This document shows, piece after piece, positions 8,209-16,896 of a stretch of DNA of 64,000 bases. Position numbers and translations under genes: made by a program. Position 1 is the first letter of the stretch, and each line of letters starts with the position of its first letter. The stretch is from Tropicimonas marinistellae (GTDB lineage: Bacteria > Pseudomonadota > Alphaproteobacteria > Rhodobacterales > Rhodobacteraceae): the NCBI RefSeq assembly GCF_001509585.1, contig NZ_LNCI01000004.1, positions 62,001 through 126,000 on the forward strand, read 5' to 3'. The notes below the pieces were generated by a model. That model saw nothing but the letters and a program-made list of their open reading frames with translations. It did not search any database and was not told where the DNA came from.

Positions 8209-8591
8209 ACGGTTTCGTCCTCTTGAATGGGTTCTGCCTTGTTGTGAGTGATGTTCGGGCTGCCGTCGGGCCGCATCTCGCAGGCCCATGTCTCGCGGAC
8301 GCGGGCGTCGATCTTGCCACCGACCTTCAGCTCGCCGCGAAAGCGCGCGGTGAAGCGGGCCGTGCCATCGGCCACCTCCCCTTCGGAGATGTCGTGAATA
8401 CAGCGCGGCGCGACGGTGCCGGCATACCGGGCTCGGAACCGGTCGTGGCCGGAAAGGCTGCGGACGGCATCCTCCATGTTCCACTCCACCTCGGGATCGA
8501 GGTTGGCGAGGAAGACCGCCGCCGGGACCAGCTGGTCGAGGTTGCGGAACCAGCCGTCGATAAACTCGTGCATGTCGGTGGCCGATGTCAT
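8205..8591 (-). CDS. NTF2-like (SnoaL-type) small protein
   Basis: About 128 residues from ATG 8591. The order of strands and helices (DMHEFIDGWFRNLDQLV, then EVEWNMEDAV, RFTARFRGELKVGG) fits the cone-shaped NTF2/SnoaL fold, often a small-molecule isomerase or binding protein. An alternative GTG start at 8621 has a stronger ribosome site (GGGAGG, eight bases upstream) and would add 10 residues inside the preceding SDR gene. Gene spacing is 4 bp or an overlap, so translation is coupled either way. The substrate is unknown. Confidence 0.75.
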   Translation of the reverse strand: MTSATDMHEFIDGWFRNLDQLVPAAVFLANLDPEVEWNMEDAVRSLSGHDRFRARYAGTVAPRCIHDISEGEVADGTARFTARFRGELKVGGKIDARVRETWACEMRPDGSPNITHNKAEPIQEDETV

Positions 8592-8595
8592 TGTC

Positions 8596-9252
8596 TCACC
8601 AGTCGATGGGTTCGCGGTCACGGAAGAATCCTCCCGTTGGCCCGTCGTCGGGAAGCGTCGCCAGCCAGAGCGCGGTGTCCGCGCCTTGCTCGGGCGAACG
8701 GGTCGCGCCCGCGCCGCCCATCGCGGTCCGAACCCAGCCGGGGCACATGGCGTTGACCTTCACGGAGCTCGGCAGGGAGCGCGCGGCGGAAACGGTGAGC
8801 GCATTGAGCGCCGCCTTGGCCACGCCATAGGCACCCGGCCCGCCCACACCCTCGGAAAATGCGCCCCACCCCGAGGAGACATTGACGATGCGGCCGAAGC
8901 CCTGCGCGACCATATGCGGCGTCAGGTGGTGCATCAGCAGGTAGGGTCCGTGGACCATGACGGCCATCGAGTCGGAGAAGTCCTGCTTGTCCTGCAGCAC
9001 GGACCCGGAGCCGAGGATGCCGGCATTATTGACGAGGATATCGACCTCACCAGCCACCTCGACGGCCCTGGCGATGCTGGCGGGGTCGGCGACATCCAGG
9101 TCCAGGGCGGTCGCACCGATCCGGTGCGCGGCATCCTTCCCGGCAGCGGGGTTCCGGCTGCCCAGCAGGACGTCATGCCCCCGGTCGGCAAGCCCCTTGG
9201 CAATGGCGAAGCCAATTCCACGATTGGCCCCGGTGACGAGTGCGCGTTTCAT
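8596..9252 (-). CDS. Short-chain dehydrogenase/reductase
   Basis: A 218-residue classical SDR. The cofactor-binding motif is TGANRGIGFAIA near residues 8-20, NNAG lies near residue 85, a conserved Ser is in VNVSSGWG, and the catalytic pair YGVAK is near residue 145. The Arg after the first strand (GSRNPAAG) favours NADP(H). It is slightly short for an SDR (usual 240-260). Middle gene of the minus-strand redox operon, 10 bp after the upstream NTF2-like gene. The substrate is not predictable. Confidence 0.9.
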   Translation of the reverse strand: MKRALVTGANRGIGFAIAKGLADRGHDVLLGSRNPAAGKDAAHRIGATALDLDVADPASIARAVEVAGEVDILVNNAGILGSGSVLQDKQDFSDSMAVMVHGPYLLMHHLTPHMVAQGFGRIVNVSSGWGAFSEGVGGPGAYGVAKAALNALTVSAARSLPSSVKVNAMCPGWVRTAMGGAGATRSPEQGADTALWLATLPDDGPTGGFFRDREPIDW

Positions 9253-9262
9253 GGCTACCCCC

Positions 9263-9709
9263 TCACGCTGCCGTGCGGCTCTGGGCCAAGGCCGGCAGAT
9301 CCGTGTTGCCGCTCTGGAACTTGAACAAGAGGGTCAGCGCGGTGAGCTTCCATCCGGACGCATCCCGCACCAGCCCGATCTCGTAGCTGCCCTGAACACG
9401 CCAGAGCGGGCCACCCTCGGCCCCATCGATGAAATGGCTGGCCGTGATGTAGGTACGGACGTCGGCCCTATCGCCCACGGCCTCGATATCGAGCGGTCCA
9501 AGTTGGTGATGGGTGGCATCGAACCCCGGCAGGAGGCCCCTCCAGCGGGCGAGAATGTCGGACGGTTTCAGGTCCGCGCCCGGCCCGGCGCCGATACTCG
9601 AGTAGTCGAGGTGAAACGGATCGGTCATCAGCGCCTCCGCGACGGACCAGTCGCGGCTGTCCACGGCTGCGAAGTAGCGCAGGACGACATTGGTGAGTGC
9701 TTGGATCAT
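9263..9709 (-). CDS. NTF2-like (SnoaL-type) protein
   Basis: A 148-residue protein starting MIQALTNVVLRYFAAVDSRD, then WSVAEALMTDPFHLDYSS and a C-terminal half ending KLTALTLLFKFQSGN. The pattern of an N-terminal helix pair followed by a curved sheet is that of SnoaL-like polyketide cyclase/NTF2 proteins. It is not a close copy of the other NTF2-like gene in the operon. It starts 8 bp after the hydrolase stop codon, so it is probably co-transcribed. The function is unknown. Confidence 0.8.
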   Translation of the reverse strand: MIQALTNVVLRYFAAVDSRDWSVAEALMTDPFHLDYSSIGAGPGADLKPSDILARWRGLLPGFDATHHQLGPLDIEAVGDRADVRTYITASHFIDGAEGGPLWRVQGSYEIGLVRDASGWKLTALTLLFKFQSGNTDLPALAQSRTAA

Positions 9710-9717
9710 TGCGAGCC

Positions 9718-10623
9718 TCAGGCGTTCAGGAAATCGGACACGGCATCAGCAGCGGCGGTGACGACATCGTTGCGGTCATAGAAATCGAACTGCGTGACGT
9801 CCTCGCCCAGCCACAGCTTCTCTAGGGGCGCCCGGGTACGGGCCTCGTAGGCGTCGGCCCCGGCAGGCAGCGCGATGGAGGGCGAGCCGACCATCAAGAG
9901 CGGCTTGGTGAGCCGGTCGGCAGAGGCCTGCGCGTCATAGGTCAGCCAGGGCTTCCAGCTCGCCACCGAAAACGTGTTGTCGTAGGCGGGGATCAGCCCC
10001 CGGTCTGCCTCGGTGTAGTAGGGCGCCTGGTACATCACGGAGGTCTCATCCGTGGCGCTTGCCCCAAGCATCACGCTATCGGCGGCGCCCTCGGCCTCGC
10101 TCGCGGCGATCAGGCTCGCGACCGTCTTCGGCCCACCATAGATGCTCTCGGCCATCGCGGCGTCGTGCAGCCAGGGCGCGACCAGAGCGACTTTCTGCAG
10201 GGCGTCGCTGTCTGCCACGGCGGCGGCCATGTAACCGGAGGAAGCGCAGACACCGAGCCCGGAGATGTGGGTCCCGTCCACCTCGTCCAACGACGCGAGG
10301 AAAACCGCGGCGGCCTCAATGTCGGCCGTCTTGACCGCGGGATCCTCGACGAAGCGCGGCGTGCCCTCGCTCTCGCCCCATCCGGTGAAGTCGAAGGCCA
10401 GCGCCGCCTGGCCTCGGGCCGCCAGTTCGCGAGCATAGGTGCCGGCCATCTGCTCCTTCACAGTGGTCCAGGCGCCGGTGACGATGACGGCCGGTAGCGG
10501 GCCGGCGGCATCGGCTGGCGTGTAGAGCGTACCTTTCAGGGTGTTGCCACTGCTGTCGAATTTGACAGCGCGGGAAGTGACGCGTTCGGGTGCAGGGGTG
10601 TTTTGCAGGTTGATGCGCTTCAT
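9718..10623 (-). CDS. Alpha/beta hydrolase (dienelactone-hydrolase-like)
   Basis: A 301-residue alpha/beta hydrolase. It has an oxyanion strand (PLPAVIVTGAWTTVKEQMAG), FDFTGWGESEG, and a nucleophile elbow GLGVCASSGYM that carries Cys followed by Ser rather than the usual GxSxG. A late Asp/His region is less clear (GEDVTQFDFYDRNDVV). It is the first gene of a five-gene minus-strand operon and lies divergent from a LysR gene 142 bp away, the usual arrangement for LysR control. The family hydrolyses esters or lactones. Whether Cys or Ser is the nucleophile should be checked. Confidence 0.85.
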   Translation of the reverse strand: MKRINLQNTPAPERVTSRAVKFDSSGNTLKGTLYTPADAAGPLPAVIVTGAWTTVKEQMAGTYARELAARGQAALAFDFTGWGESEGTPRFVEDPAVKTADIEAAAVFLASLDEVDGTHISGLGVCASSGYMAAAVADSDALQKVALVAPWLHDAAMAESIYGGPKTVASLIAASEAEGAADSVMLGASATDETSVMYQAPYYTEADRGLIPAYDNTFSVASWKPWLTYDAQASADRLTKPLLMVGSPSIALPAGADAYEARTRAPLEKLWLGEDVTQFDFYDRNDVVTAAADAVSDFLNA

Positions 10624-10765
10624 GTCTCGGTTCCTTTCTCGTCCAACGTTTCGTCACTGTTGCGAAGAACCTATGCCCCCTTGCCCCGTGCGATAATTGC
10701 CCCCGTTTCAAACTCTCTCATGCATGGTATCGAATAATCAAAGTAATCATCAGACCGAACCGCCC

Positions 10766-11662
10766 ATGCGCCTGCCACTCGCCACACTCGAAATCTTCAA
10801 CGCCATCGCAACGCAGGGCAGCATGCGAGCGGCGGCCGATGCGCTTGGCATCAAGCCTTCGACCGTTAGCCACCAGCTGAAATCGCTGGAAGATCAACTC
10901 GGCACGGCGCTCTTCATCCGGACCACCCGCTCTGTCAGCCTGACCGAGGCCGGGCGGGCGCTTCTGCGCGGCGCCAGTCCGGCCTTCGAGCAACTCACCG
11001 ACGCCGTGGAAAGCGCTCGCACCACCGGCCATGCCGCCCGCGGCTCGCTGAAACTCGCCATGCCGGAGTTTGCCTATCATCAACTCATCGGAAGGACGCT
11101 TCCATCCTTTCGGGATGCCTACCCGGAGATCGAGGTGGAGCTCTCCCTCACCGATGCGCTCTCCGACATCCTCGACGAAGGCCTCCACGCCGGCTTCCGC
11201 CTCGGCAACCTCGTGGCGCAGGACATGGTTGCCGTCCGCCTGACCGACCCACTGCCGATCGCCACATTCGCGGCTCCCGACTATCTTGTCCGCAAAGGCA
11301 CCCCAAAGCGTCCCGAAGACCTGCTTGACCACGAGTGCATCCGCTATCGCTTCGCCAGTTCCGGCCGTTTCGCGGCCTGGAACTTCGTCGGTCACGAAGG
11401 CGAGTTCCAGGTCGATGTCTCAGGCCACCTGATCGTCAACACCCTGCCGATCGCCGTTGACACCGCCGTCCAGGGAGGAGGGCTGATCCAGATCTTCCGA
11501 GACTACGCCGCGAGCGAGATCGCCACCGGGTCATTGGTTGAAGTCCTGACCGATCATCAGCCCACCACCCCCGGCCTCTACATCTACTTCCCCCGCGAAT
11601 ATCGCTCCATGATGCCTCTCCGGCTCTTCATCGAGCACCTCAAGGCCACGGCGCGCGGATAG
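10766..11662 (+). CDS. LysR-family regulator of the redox/hydrolase operon
   Basis: A 298-residue LysR protein taken from ATG 10766, where the standard N-terminus begins (MRLPLATLEIFNAIATQGSM). The helix-turn-helix is DALGIKPSTVSHQLKSLE near residues 29-46. The effector domain runs from about residue 90 (GSLKLAMPEFAYHQLI) to the end. An upstream in-frame extension has no LysR-like sequence and is rejected. It is divergent from the hydrolase gene, so it probably controls that operon from the 142-bp gap, which is moderately AT-rich and contains ATCGAATAATCAAAGTAATC. Confidence 0.92.
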   Translation: MRLPLATLEIFNAIATQGSMRAAADALGIKPSTVSHQLKSLEDQLGTALFIRTTRSVSLTEAGRALLRGASPAFEQLTDAVESARTTGHAARGSLKLAMPEFAYHQLIGRTLPSFRDAYPEIEVELSLTDALSDILDEGLHAGFRLGNLVAQDMVAVRLTDPLPIATFAAPDYLVRKGTPKRPEDLLDHECIRYRFASSGRFAAWNFVGHEGEFQVDVSGHLIVNTLPIAVDTAVQGGGLIQIFRDYAASEIATGSLVEVLTDHQPTTPGLYIYFPREYRSMMPLRLFIEHLKATARG

Positions 11663-12099
11663 CGTCCACCCCCTGCGGCTCTCCGTTTCCACCGCAATGG
11701 GGCATCGACCTATCCGGACCAATGCCCGCTCCGCCCCTGCGGATCTGTCCGACGCGCGAATGCAGCAAATGGTGAAGGCGCACGGGCAGCAACCGCTCGG
11801 CGCCGTTCAGGGTTCAATGCCGACGTTCCCGATTGCACCCCGAAAGCAAACGCACGCCCGCCAACGCTGGGCCAGCGCTGCGGGAGGGGCTGGCGGATGT
11901 GCGGCCGGCATCGCAAGAAGCTGGTTCGTGGATGTAAAACACGCCGCCATCCACCCATCGCCGGAGCGCCTCGCGGTCACGCCCCGGAACCGGTCGCTTT
12001 GGTCCTTCCGGCGGTCTGCGCGCGTTTCGTCGGCCAGCCGGTGCAGGCCGTGGACGTCGGCTGCTGTGCCCGCGTGGCACCTGTCCCGCCGCTTGGTGC
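11663..12099. other. Intergenic region between LysR and ggpS, no gene seen
   Basis: These 437 bp separate convergent genes. Open frames here translate to Arg/Pro/Ala-rich sequence without family signatures or ribosome sites. No clear terminator with a T run was found. Confidence 0.5.
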
Positions 12100-13728
12100 C
12101 TAGCGCCCGTCAACCACCGCCAATTCGGGGCGGGCGCCGTCCCTGGCGCCAGCGCCAATGTCGCCTTTTCTCCGGTGCGCCAATGTGCATTTCGGCGTGC
12201 CGTTGTCACCGTTCGCAGCGCCTTCGAAAAGCCTGCGCTGAGCGTCTCCCCAGAAGCGGATATCGCAAGCGTCGATCTTCGCACGGAGGCGGGACATCCG
12301 CGTTGTGCGTTCCTCGATGTTCATTTCCAGCGCCTGGGCAATCGCCATGTCCATGTTGCGGTGAGAGAACGGATTGGTGGGAATCGCGGCATCGAGTTCC
12401 ACCGCGGCACCGGCGAACTCCGACAACACGAGAACCCCATCGCCTTCCACCCGGGACGCAACGAATTCCTTGCACACGAGGTTCATACCGTCGGCGATGG
12501 GCGTGATCCAAGCCACGTCGGCGGCGCGGTAATACGCGATGAGTTCATCGAAAGGCACCGCGCGCGAGATCAACACGACCGGTTGCCAATCGAACCGTCC
12601 AAAGCGGCCATTGATGCGGCCAGCGACCTGTTCGATCTCGCTCTGAATCTCGGCATAGGCCTCCATGTTGCGATTGGCGCTCACGGACACATGCATCAGG
12701 CGCACCTTACCGCGCAGGTCGGGGCGGGATTCGAGCAGTCGCTCATAGCTTTCGAGCTGCTGGACCCCACCCTTTGTGTAGTCGGTTCGGCCGACGGAGA
12801 GCACGAGTTGCGCCTCGCCGAGTTCATCCCGGATCGCGGCCATCTGGTTGCGCGTCTCAATACTGTGGGCGCAGGTATCGATATAGGCGACGTCAACGCC
12901 AACGGGCGTGGCGGCAATCGTGACCTCGTGGCCGTCATGGATCAGCCCGGTCACCATCGAGCGCTCCGTCAGTGCGGTGCCCTCGTTGATCAGCGCCTCA
13001 TCCACGGTCACCCGGCCCGTTCTGCTCACATCGAACAGGCTGTGTGCGACCTGAACGAAATTCGAGGCATAGCGTGGAATATGGAAACCCACGATATCGC
13101 AGGCGAGCAGGCTCTCGACGATCTCGCGCCGCCAGGGAAGCACGTTGAACAGGTCCGCCGATGGGAACGGCGTATGGTGGAAGAAGGAGATCTTCACATC
13201 CGGGCGCAGCTTGCGGAGATAGCCCGGGACAAGCCAGAGATTGTAGTCATGGACCCAGACAACGGCACCCTCCGCAGCCTCGCTGGCCGCTGCCTCCGCG
13301 AAAGCCCGGTTCACCTCCTGGAAGTTTGGCCAGTCGACAGGGTCGTAGTTGTAGCGTTCGCGGAAGCTGTGCAGGATCGGCCAGAACGCCTCCTTTGACG
13401 TAACGTGGTAGAAGCCCCGCACCTGCTCGGGCGTCAACGGCAGGCGCGAGACCGTGTAGCAGCCGAAATCGTCGTCGATCTCGATCCGCCGGTCGAAGCC
13501 GGGGTTTGCCGCATCCTCCGCCTGTTTCCAGGCGATCCAGGCGCCGTGCTCAACCTCGCCGAAGAACGACCGCAACGTCGGAACGATCCCGTTGGGGCTG
13601 GAGTTCTCGCGCAGCCGGATGGTGCCGTCGTCGGCCTCGACCTCTTCGTAGGGTTGCCGGTGGTACACGATCACCAGATCGGATTTCCTGGACGTCGCCT
13701 CGGGGATTTCGAGTGTCTTGGGAGACAT
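12100..13728 (-). CDS. ggpS: Glucosylglycerol-phosphate synthase
   Basis: A 542-residue GT20 glycosyltransferase that should join ADP-glucose to sn-glycerol-3-phosphate. Near the start are [12 protein letters not shown] and [15 protein letters not shown]; then [31 protein letters not shown] and [10 protein letters not shown]. At these points trehalose-6-phosphate synthase (OtsA) normally has HDYHLMLLP and GVDRLDYSKG, whereas cyanobacterial GgpS has the versions seen here. The start is ATG 13728, with AAGGAA upstream. Upstream in the same operon are a HAD phosphatase and gpsA, the two other activities needed, which supports the assignment over trehalose synthesis. Salt induction is expected from the family. 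Confidence 0.88.
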   Translation of the reverse strand: MSPKTLEIPEATSRKSDLVIVYHRQPYEEVEADDGTIRLRENSSPNGIVPTLRSFFGEVEHGAWIAWKQAEDAANPGFDRRIEIDDDFGCYTVSRLPLTPEQVRGFYHVTSKEAFWPILHSFRERYNYDPVDWPNFQEVNRAFAEAAASEAAEGAVVWVHDYNLWLVPGYLRKLRPDVKISFFHHTPFPSADLFNVLPWRREIVESLLACDIVGFHIPRYASNFVQVAHSLFDVSRTGRVTVDEALINEGTALTERSMVTGLIHDGHEVTIAATPVGVDVAYIDTCAHSIETRNQMAAIRDELGEAQLVLSVGRTDYTKGGVQQLESYERLLESRPDLRGKVRLMHVSVSANRNMEAYAEIQSEIEQVAGRINGRFGRFDWQPVVLISRAVPFDELIAYYRAADVAWITPIADGMNLVCKEFVASRVEGDGVLVLSEFAGAAVELDAAIPTNPFSHRNMDMAIAQALEMNIEERTTRMSRLRAKIDACDIRFWGDAQRRLFEGAANGDNGTPKCTLAHRRKGDIGAGARDGARPELAVVDGR

Positions 13729-13781
13729 GGTTTTCCTTGCAATTGGTAGTGATTTCAGAACGGTGCAGGCCACTTGACCTG

Positions 13782-14594
13782 TCAATGCAGGTCGAAGGCC
13801 GCGATGGCCTCCTGGATCCCGGCGGCCCCGACGCCAGCCGCGGCATGCACATGCGGCAGCTGCGCCACCCTGTCGAGCAGCGCGACCTCGGACCCGCCCA
13901 CCGCGACCGCGGGCAGCCCAAGCGTCAGCATCGAGAGGTCGTTGAGCGTGTCCCCGGCGGCAAGCACGCGTTCATCCGCCAGCCCGAGATGGTCGATCAA
14001 GCGCCGCAGCGACGGCCCCTTCGAGACACCGGGCGGCAGAACGTCGAAGTAGCGGTCATCAGAGACAAGCACCTCCAAGCCAAGGCCCTCGACCTTCGCA
14101 CGCGCGCTCGGCCGGATCGCTTGGGGATCCATGTCGTAGCTAACCCGGTGCCGGAACCCTGTGGGCTGCAATCTTAGGCCCGGCTCATCGGCCAGCATTT
14201 CCCGCACCATTGCGCCACTGTCGTTCCAGGCGCGGGTGATCTGCGCCTCCAGGGCACGGATCGGAGCGATCTCGCCCGCCGGTGTGATCTCCGCGATCGT
14301 GGTTCCCACGTCGCCAATCACGAAGTCCGGCCAAGGCACTTTCGCCGAGAAACAGAGGTCCCGGATGAACGCGGGATCGCGCCCCGTGACGAAGACGAGC
14401 CCGATGGTTTCCCTGCTGGACTCGATCCAGCGATAGAGCGACTGGCGGTCGCCGAACGTGCCGCCCAGGAAGGTCCCGTCGAGGTCGGTCGCAAGGACGA
14501 AGCGGCGGCTGGCGAGAGGCGCCGGATGCAGCCTCGGCAAAACGCGGGTGGTCGTCTTTATCGAGAAGGTCGTTTGTTCGGTCATTCGGTTCAT
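13782..14594 (-). CDS. ggpP: HAD-IIB phosphatase, probable glucosylglycerol-phosphate phosphatase
   Basis: A 270-residue HAD hydrolase of the sucrose-phosphatase/Cof type. The nucleophile motif is DLDGTFLGG near residue 33, motif II is VFVTGRD, the Lys lies in GVSKGPSLRRL, and motif III/IV is AAGDTLNDLSML. It starts at ATG 14594 after AAGGAC and ends 53 bp before ggpS. In Pseudomonas and Stenotrophomonas a related HAD domain is fused to the synthase; in cyanobacteria it is a separate protein, as here. Dephosphorylation of glucosylglycerol-phosphate is inferred from family and neighbours. Confidence 0.8.
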   Translation of the reverse strand: MNRMTEQTTFSIKTTTRVLPRLHPAPLASRRFVLATDLDGTFLGGTFGDRQSLYRWIESSRETIGLVFVTGRDPAFIRDLCFSAKVPWPDFVIGDVGTTIAEITPAGEIAPIRALEAQITRAWNDSGAMVREMLADEPGLRLQPTGFRHRVSYDMDPQAIRPSARAKVEGLGLEVLVSDDRYFDVLPPGVSKGPSLRRLIDHLGLADERVLAAGDTLNDLSMLTLGLPAVAVGGSEVALLDRVAQLPHVHAAAGVGAAGIQEAIAAFDLH

Positions 14595-14635
14595 GGTGTC
14601 CTTTGGAATGTGGTTTGAGCGTGACGGGTCAGGCG

Positions 14636-15778
14636 TCACGCAATACGGCGCGCGAGTCCGGTGACGGCATCGGCGTGGGCGGGGTGATCGAGCGCGATGG
14701 CGAGTGTCCGTGGCTCGCCCTCGATGGGCGAGGACCAAAGCCGCGCAAAGGCGAGACCGAGGTCGTCTCCTTCGTGCAGGATCGCGCGTACGGTCTCGCA
14801 AATCGGCATCCGGACACGCATGCGATGCGCGAGCTGGGTCACCGAGAGCGCATTCAGCTCGCCCTCGACGACAACCGCGCGGCCGTCGAAACACGCGGTC
14901 CGAGGTTTCCCCGCCCCAAGCTGCATGCCGAGCGCCATGTTGCGCGAGGTCGGCGAGGAGCAGGTGAGCGACAGATCACCGATACCGGCAAGCCCGGTGA
15001 CGGTCTCGCGCCGCCCGCCAAGCGCCTCGGCCAGCGCCTTCATTTCGTCCACCCCGCGGGTGATCAGCGCCGCGCGGGTGTTCTCGGCGAACCCCGCGCC
15101 CGTCATCATCCCGCAGGCGATGGCGATCACGTTCTTCACCGCGCCGCCAATCTCCACGCCAATCGGATCGTCGGAAAGATAGGCACGGAAACTCTCGGTG
15201 GAGACCGAGACCGCGAGGCGCGCAGCCGGCGACGCGGCAGGCGCCAGCCGGTCCTGATGGGTGAAGGGGAAGGCGACGGTCGCTGCCGTCGGATGCCCGA
15301 GCGCCGCTTCCCGCGCGAATGTCGGTCCGGAGAGGACGCCGCAGGGGCGGACGCCCAACTCCGCCTCGGCAACCTGGGTCATCATCAGACCGGTCTCTGC
15401 CTCCACGCCCTTGGCGCAGAGCGCGACCGGGGTTTCCGCGTCGAGGTGACGTGCAGCCTCGGCACAGACCTCGCGGATCGACCGCGACGGCGTGACCAGC
15501 AGCACCGCCTCCGCCCCGTCGAGCGCCTGTTGCATGCTGGTCGTCGCATCTATCCCGGCCGGAAGGGGAACGTCGGGCAGGTACGTGGCATTGCGCTGGC
15601 GGGTGGCCACGGCGGACATGGCCTCAACGTCGCGCCCCCAAAGGGAAACATGCGTGCCAGCCCGCTTGGCCAGCGCAGCGAGGGCGGTGCCCCAGCTGCC
15701 GGCGCCAAGCACGGCAAGCTTCTCATAGGGTTTGGCCCGCAGCGGAAGCCGCTCGGGCAACGGGATGAATTGGGTCAT
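14636..15778 (-). CDS. gpsA: NAD(P)-dependent glycerol-3-phosphate dehydrogenase
   Basis: A 380-residue GpsA. The dinucleotide-binding motif is GAGSWGTALAAL near residues 26-37, followed by LWGRD, LSGPTFAREAALGHPT, the catalytic-Lys region GAVKNVIAIACGMM and the C-terminal GLAGIGDLSLTCSS. It is longer than usual (about 330) because of an N-terminal arm and some 40 extra C-terminal residues. It makes sn-glycerol-3-phosphate from dihydroxyacetone phosphate. As the first gene of gpsA-ggpP-ggpS it probably supplies the acceptor for glucosylglycerol rather than acting mainly in lipid synthesis. Confidence 0.93.
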   Translation of the reverse strand: MTQFIPLPERLPLRAKPYEKLAVLGAGSWGTALAALAKRAGTHVSLWGRDVEAMSAVATRQRNATYLPDVPLPAGIDATTSMQQALDGAEAVLLVTPSRSIREVCAEAARHLDAETPVALCAKGVEAETGLMMTQVAEAELGVRPCGVLSGPTFAREAALGHPTAATVAFPFTHQDRLAPAASPAARLAVSVSTESFRAYLSDDPIGVEIGGAVKNVIAIACGMMTGAGFAENTRAALITRGVDEMKALAEALGGRRETVTGLAGIGDLSLTCSSPTSRNMALGMQLGAGKPRTACFDGRAVVVEGELNALSVTQLAHRMRVRMPICETVRAILHEGDDLGLAFARLWSSPIEGEPRTLAIALDHPAHADAVTGLARRIA

Positions 15779-16896
15779 GGGATACTAGTCTCTCGGTTGG
15801 GAGGGGTGTCCGGTCAGATCCTGGGGGGCACTACGTCGTGCCCGCACGACGGTGCCCGGGTCGGGGCACGCGCGGCAGTCGGGTGGCACTGGGTCGGCAA
15901 TGACCGGACCGGGAAACGACGTTGACCCCGCAACGGGCAGTCTTGAACGCGAAGGCATCAGCTCCTTTTCCGCACGCATCTGCGTGCCATTGGTGACGAG
16001 AACCCGACCGGCGCAACGATGCGAACGGTTCCGGCACCGGCGGCGGAAGCCCGCCGTGCGCGGAAACGTGGCCCCGGTTCGGGCATTCCCCCCGCCGACA
16101 ACGCGTCGTGCGAGGCAGATATGGGAAATGAGCCCCGAGCCAATCCCACGCGCTGGCGATGCCGGCGCCGGATTGGCCATGGTCGCCACCCTAAGGTGGC
16201 GCCTCCCCGCCAGGCGATGCTGGCATTGACATGGGGCCAGGCCCAACCACGTCCCCGCCGTGTGGCGCGGGGCGGTTGACAGGACGAGCTACATCCTGGC
16301 TCGTCCGAACGTGTGATCGGCACACCACCGTTTCAAACCGAACGGTGGCCGCGCCAGTCGCACAGGCCATTATTGAGCGGCGAACGCCCAGGCGGGTTCT
16401 GACACCACGTGCCTGGCTCTCTCGCCGTGGGTTTCGATCTGCGGAAACCGGCAATTCTCCCTCGCCAATCCCGCGGATTCCTCACAGGAAACCCGGCTGC
16501 ATGGCGGCCTTCATACACTGCAACCGCAGAAATTGCCAGTTCCGGTGCCAAATCCCTACGTTTCGACGGTTCACGTTTAAGCAAACAGGCCCATGGACGC
16601 GCTCGGATTTTTCTCTTCCCCGGGGTTGGGATGACGTCTCCACAAACGGCCCCAGGTGTCATCAACGCGCAAATCAGCCATCGGCCGCGGCGGGACTTGC
16701 CGCAGGTGTTTGGGCCAGCCCGCGGCACGCGTTTTGGCGGTGACGGTCAGGGCCGTTTCCCGAGAATTGGTCGCGGCGCGCGTGCTTGACTTGGAAGGAC
16801 AGGCTGTCACCATGGGGACGACGACGAAGTCGCTTTGCAGACGAAAGCCGCCACGAAACGCGTGCGGCGGACGTCTGAATCTGGGAGGGAGGCGAC
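15779..16896. other. 1.1-kb intergenic region before the hydrogenase operon
   Basis: This is the longest gene-free stretch of the window and lies between two divergent operons (gpsA to the left, hydrogenase to the right). Open frames on both strands read as Arg/Pro-rich nonsense. It contains a consensus -35 hexamer, TTGACA (16276-16281), next to an inverted repeat at 16282-16306, and a GGGAGGGAGG ribosome site at its right end. It may carry long-range regulatory sites or a decayed gene that I cannot name. Confidence 0.5.
16282..16306. repeat. Inverted repeat GGACGAGC-N9-GCTCGTCC
   Basis: Perfect 8-bp arms at 16282-16289 and 16299-16306 are separated by TACATCCTG. The TTGACA hexamer ends one base before the left arm. 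It could be an operator or a transcript hairpin. No matching copy was noticed elsewhere in the window. Confidence 0.4.

Noticed and set aside
12100-13728. Trehalose-6-phosphate synthase (OtsA) as the name of the GT20 enzyme
   Set aside because: Key motifs ([35 protein letters not shown]) and the gpsA/HAD neighbours fit glucosylglycerol-phosphate synthase better.
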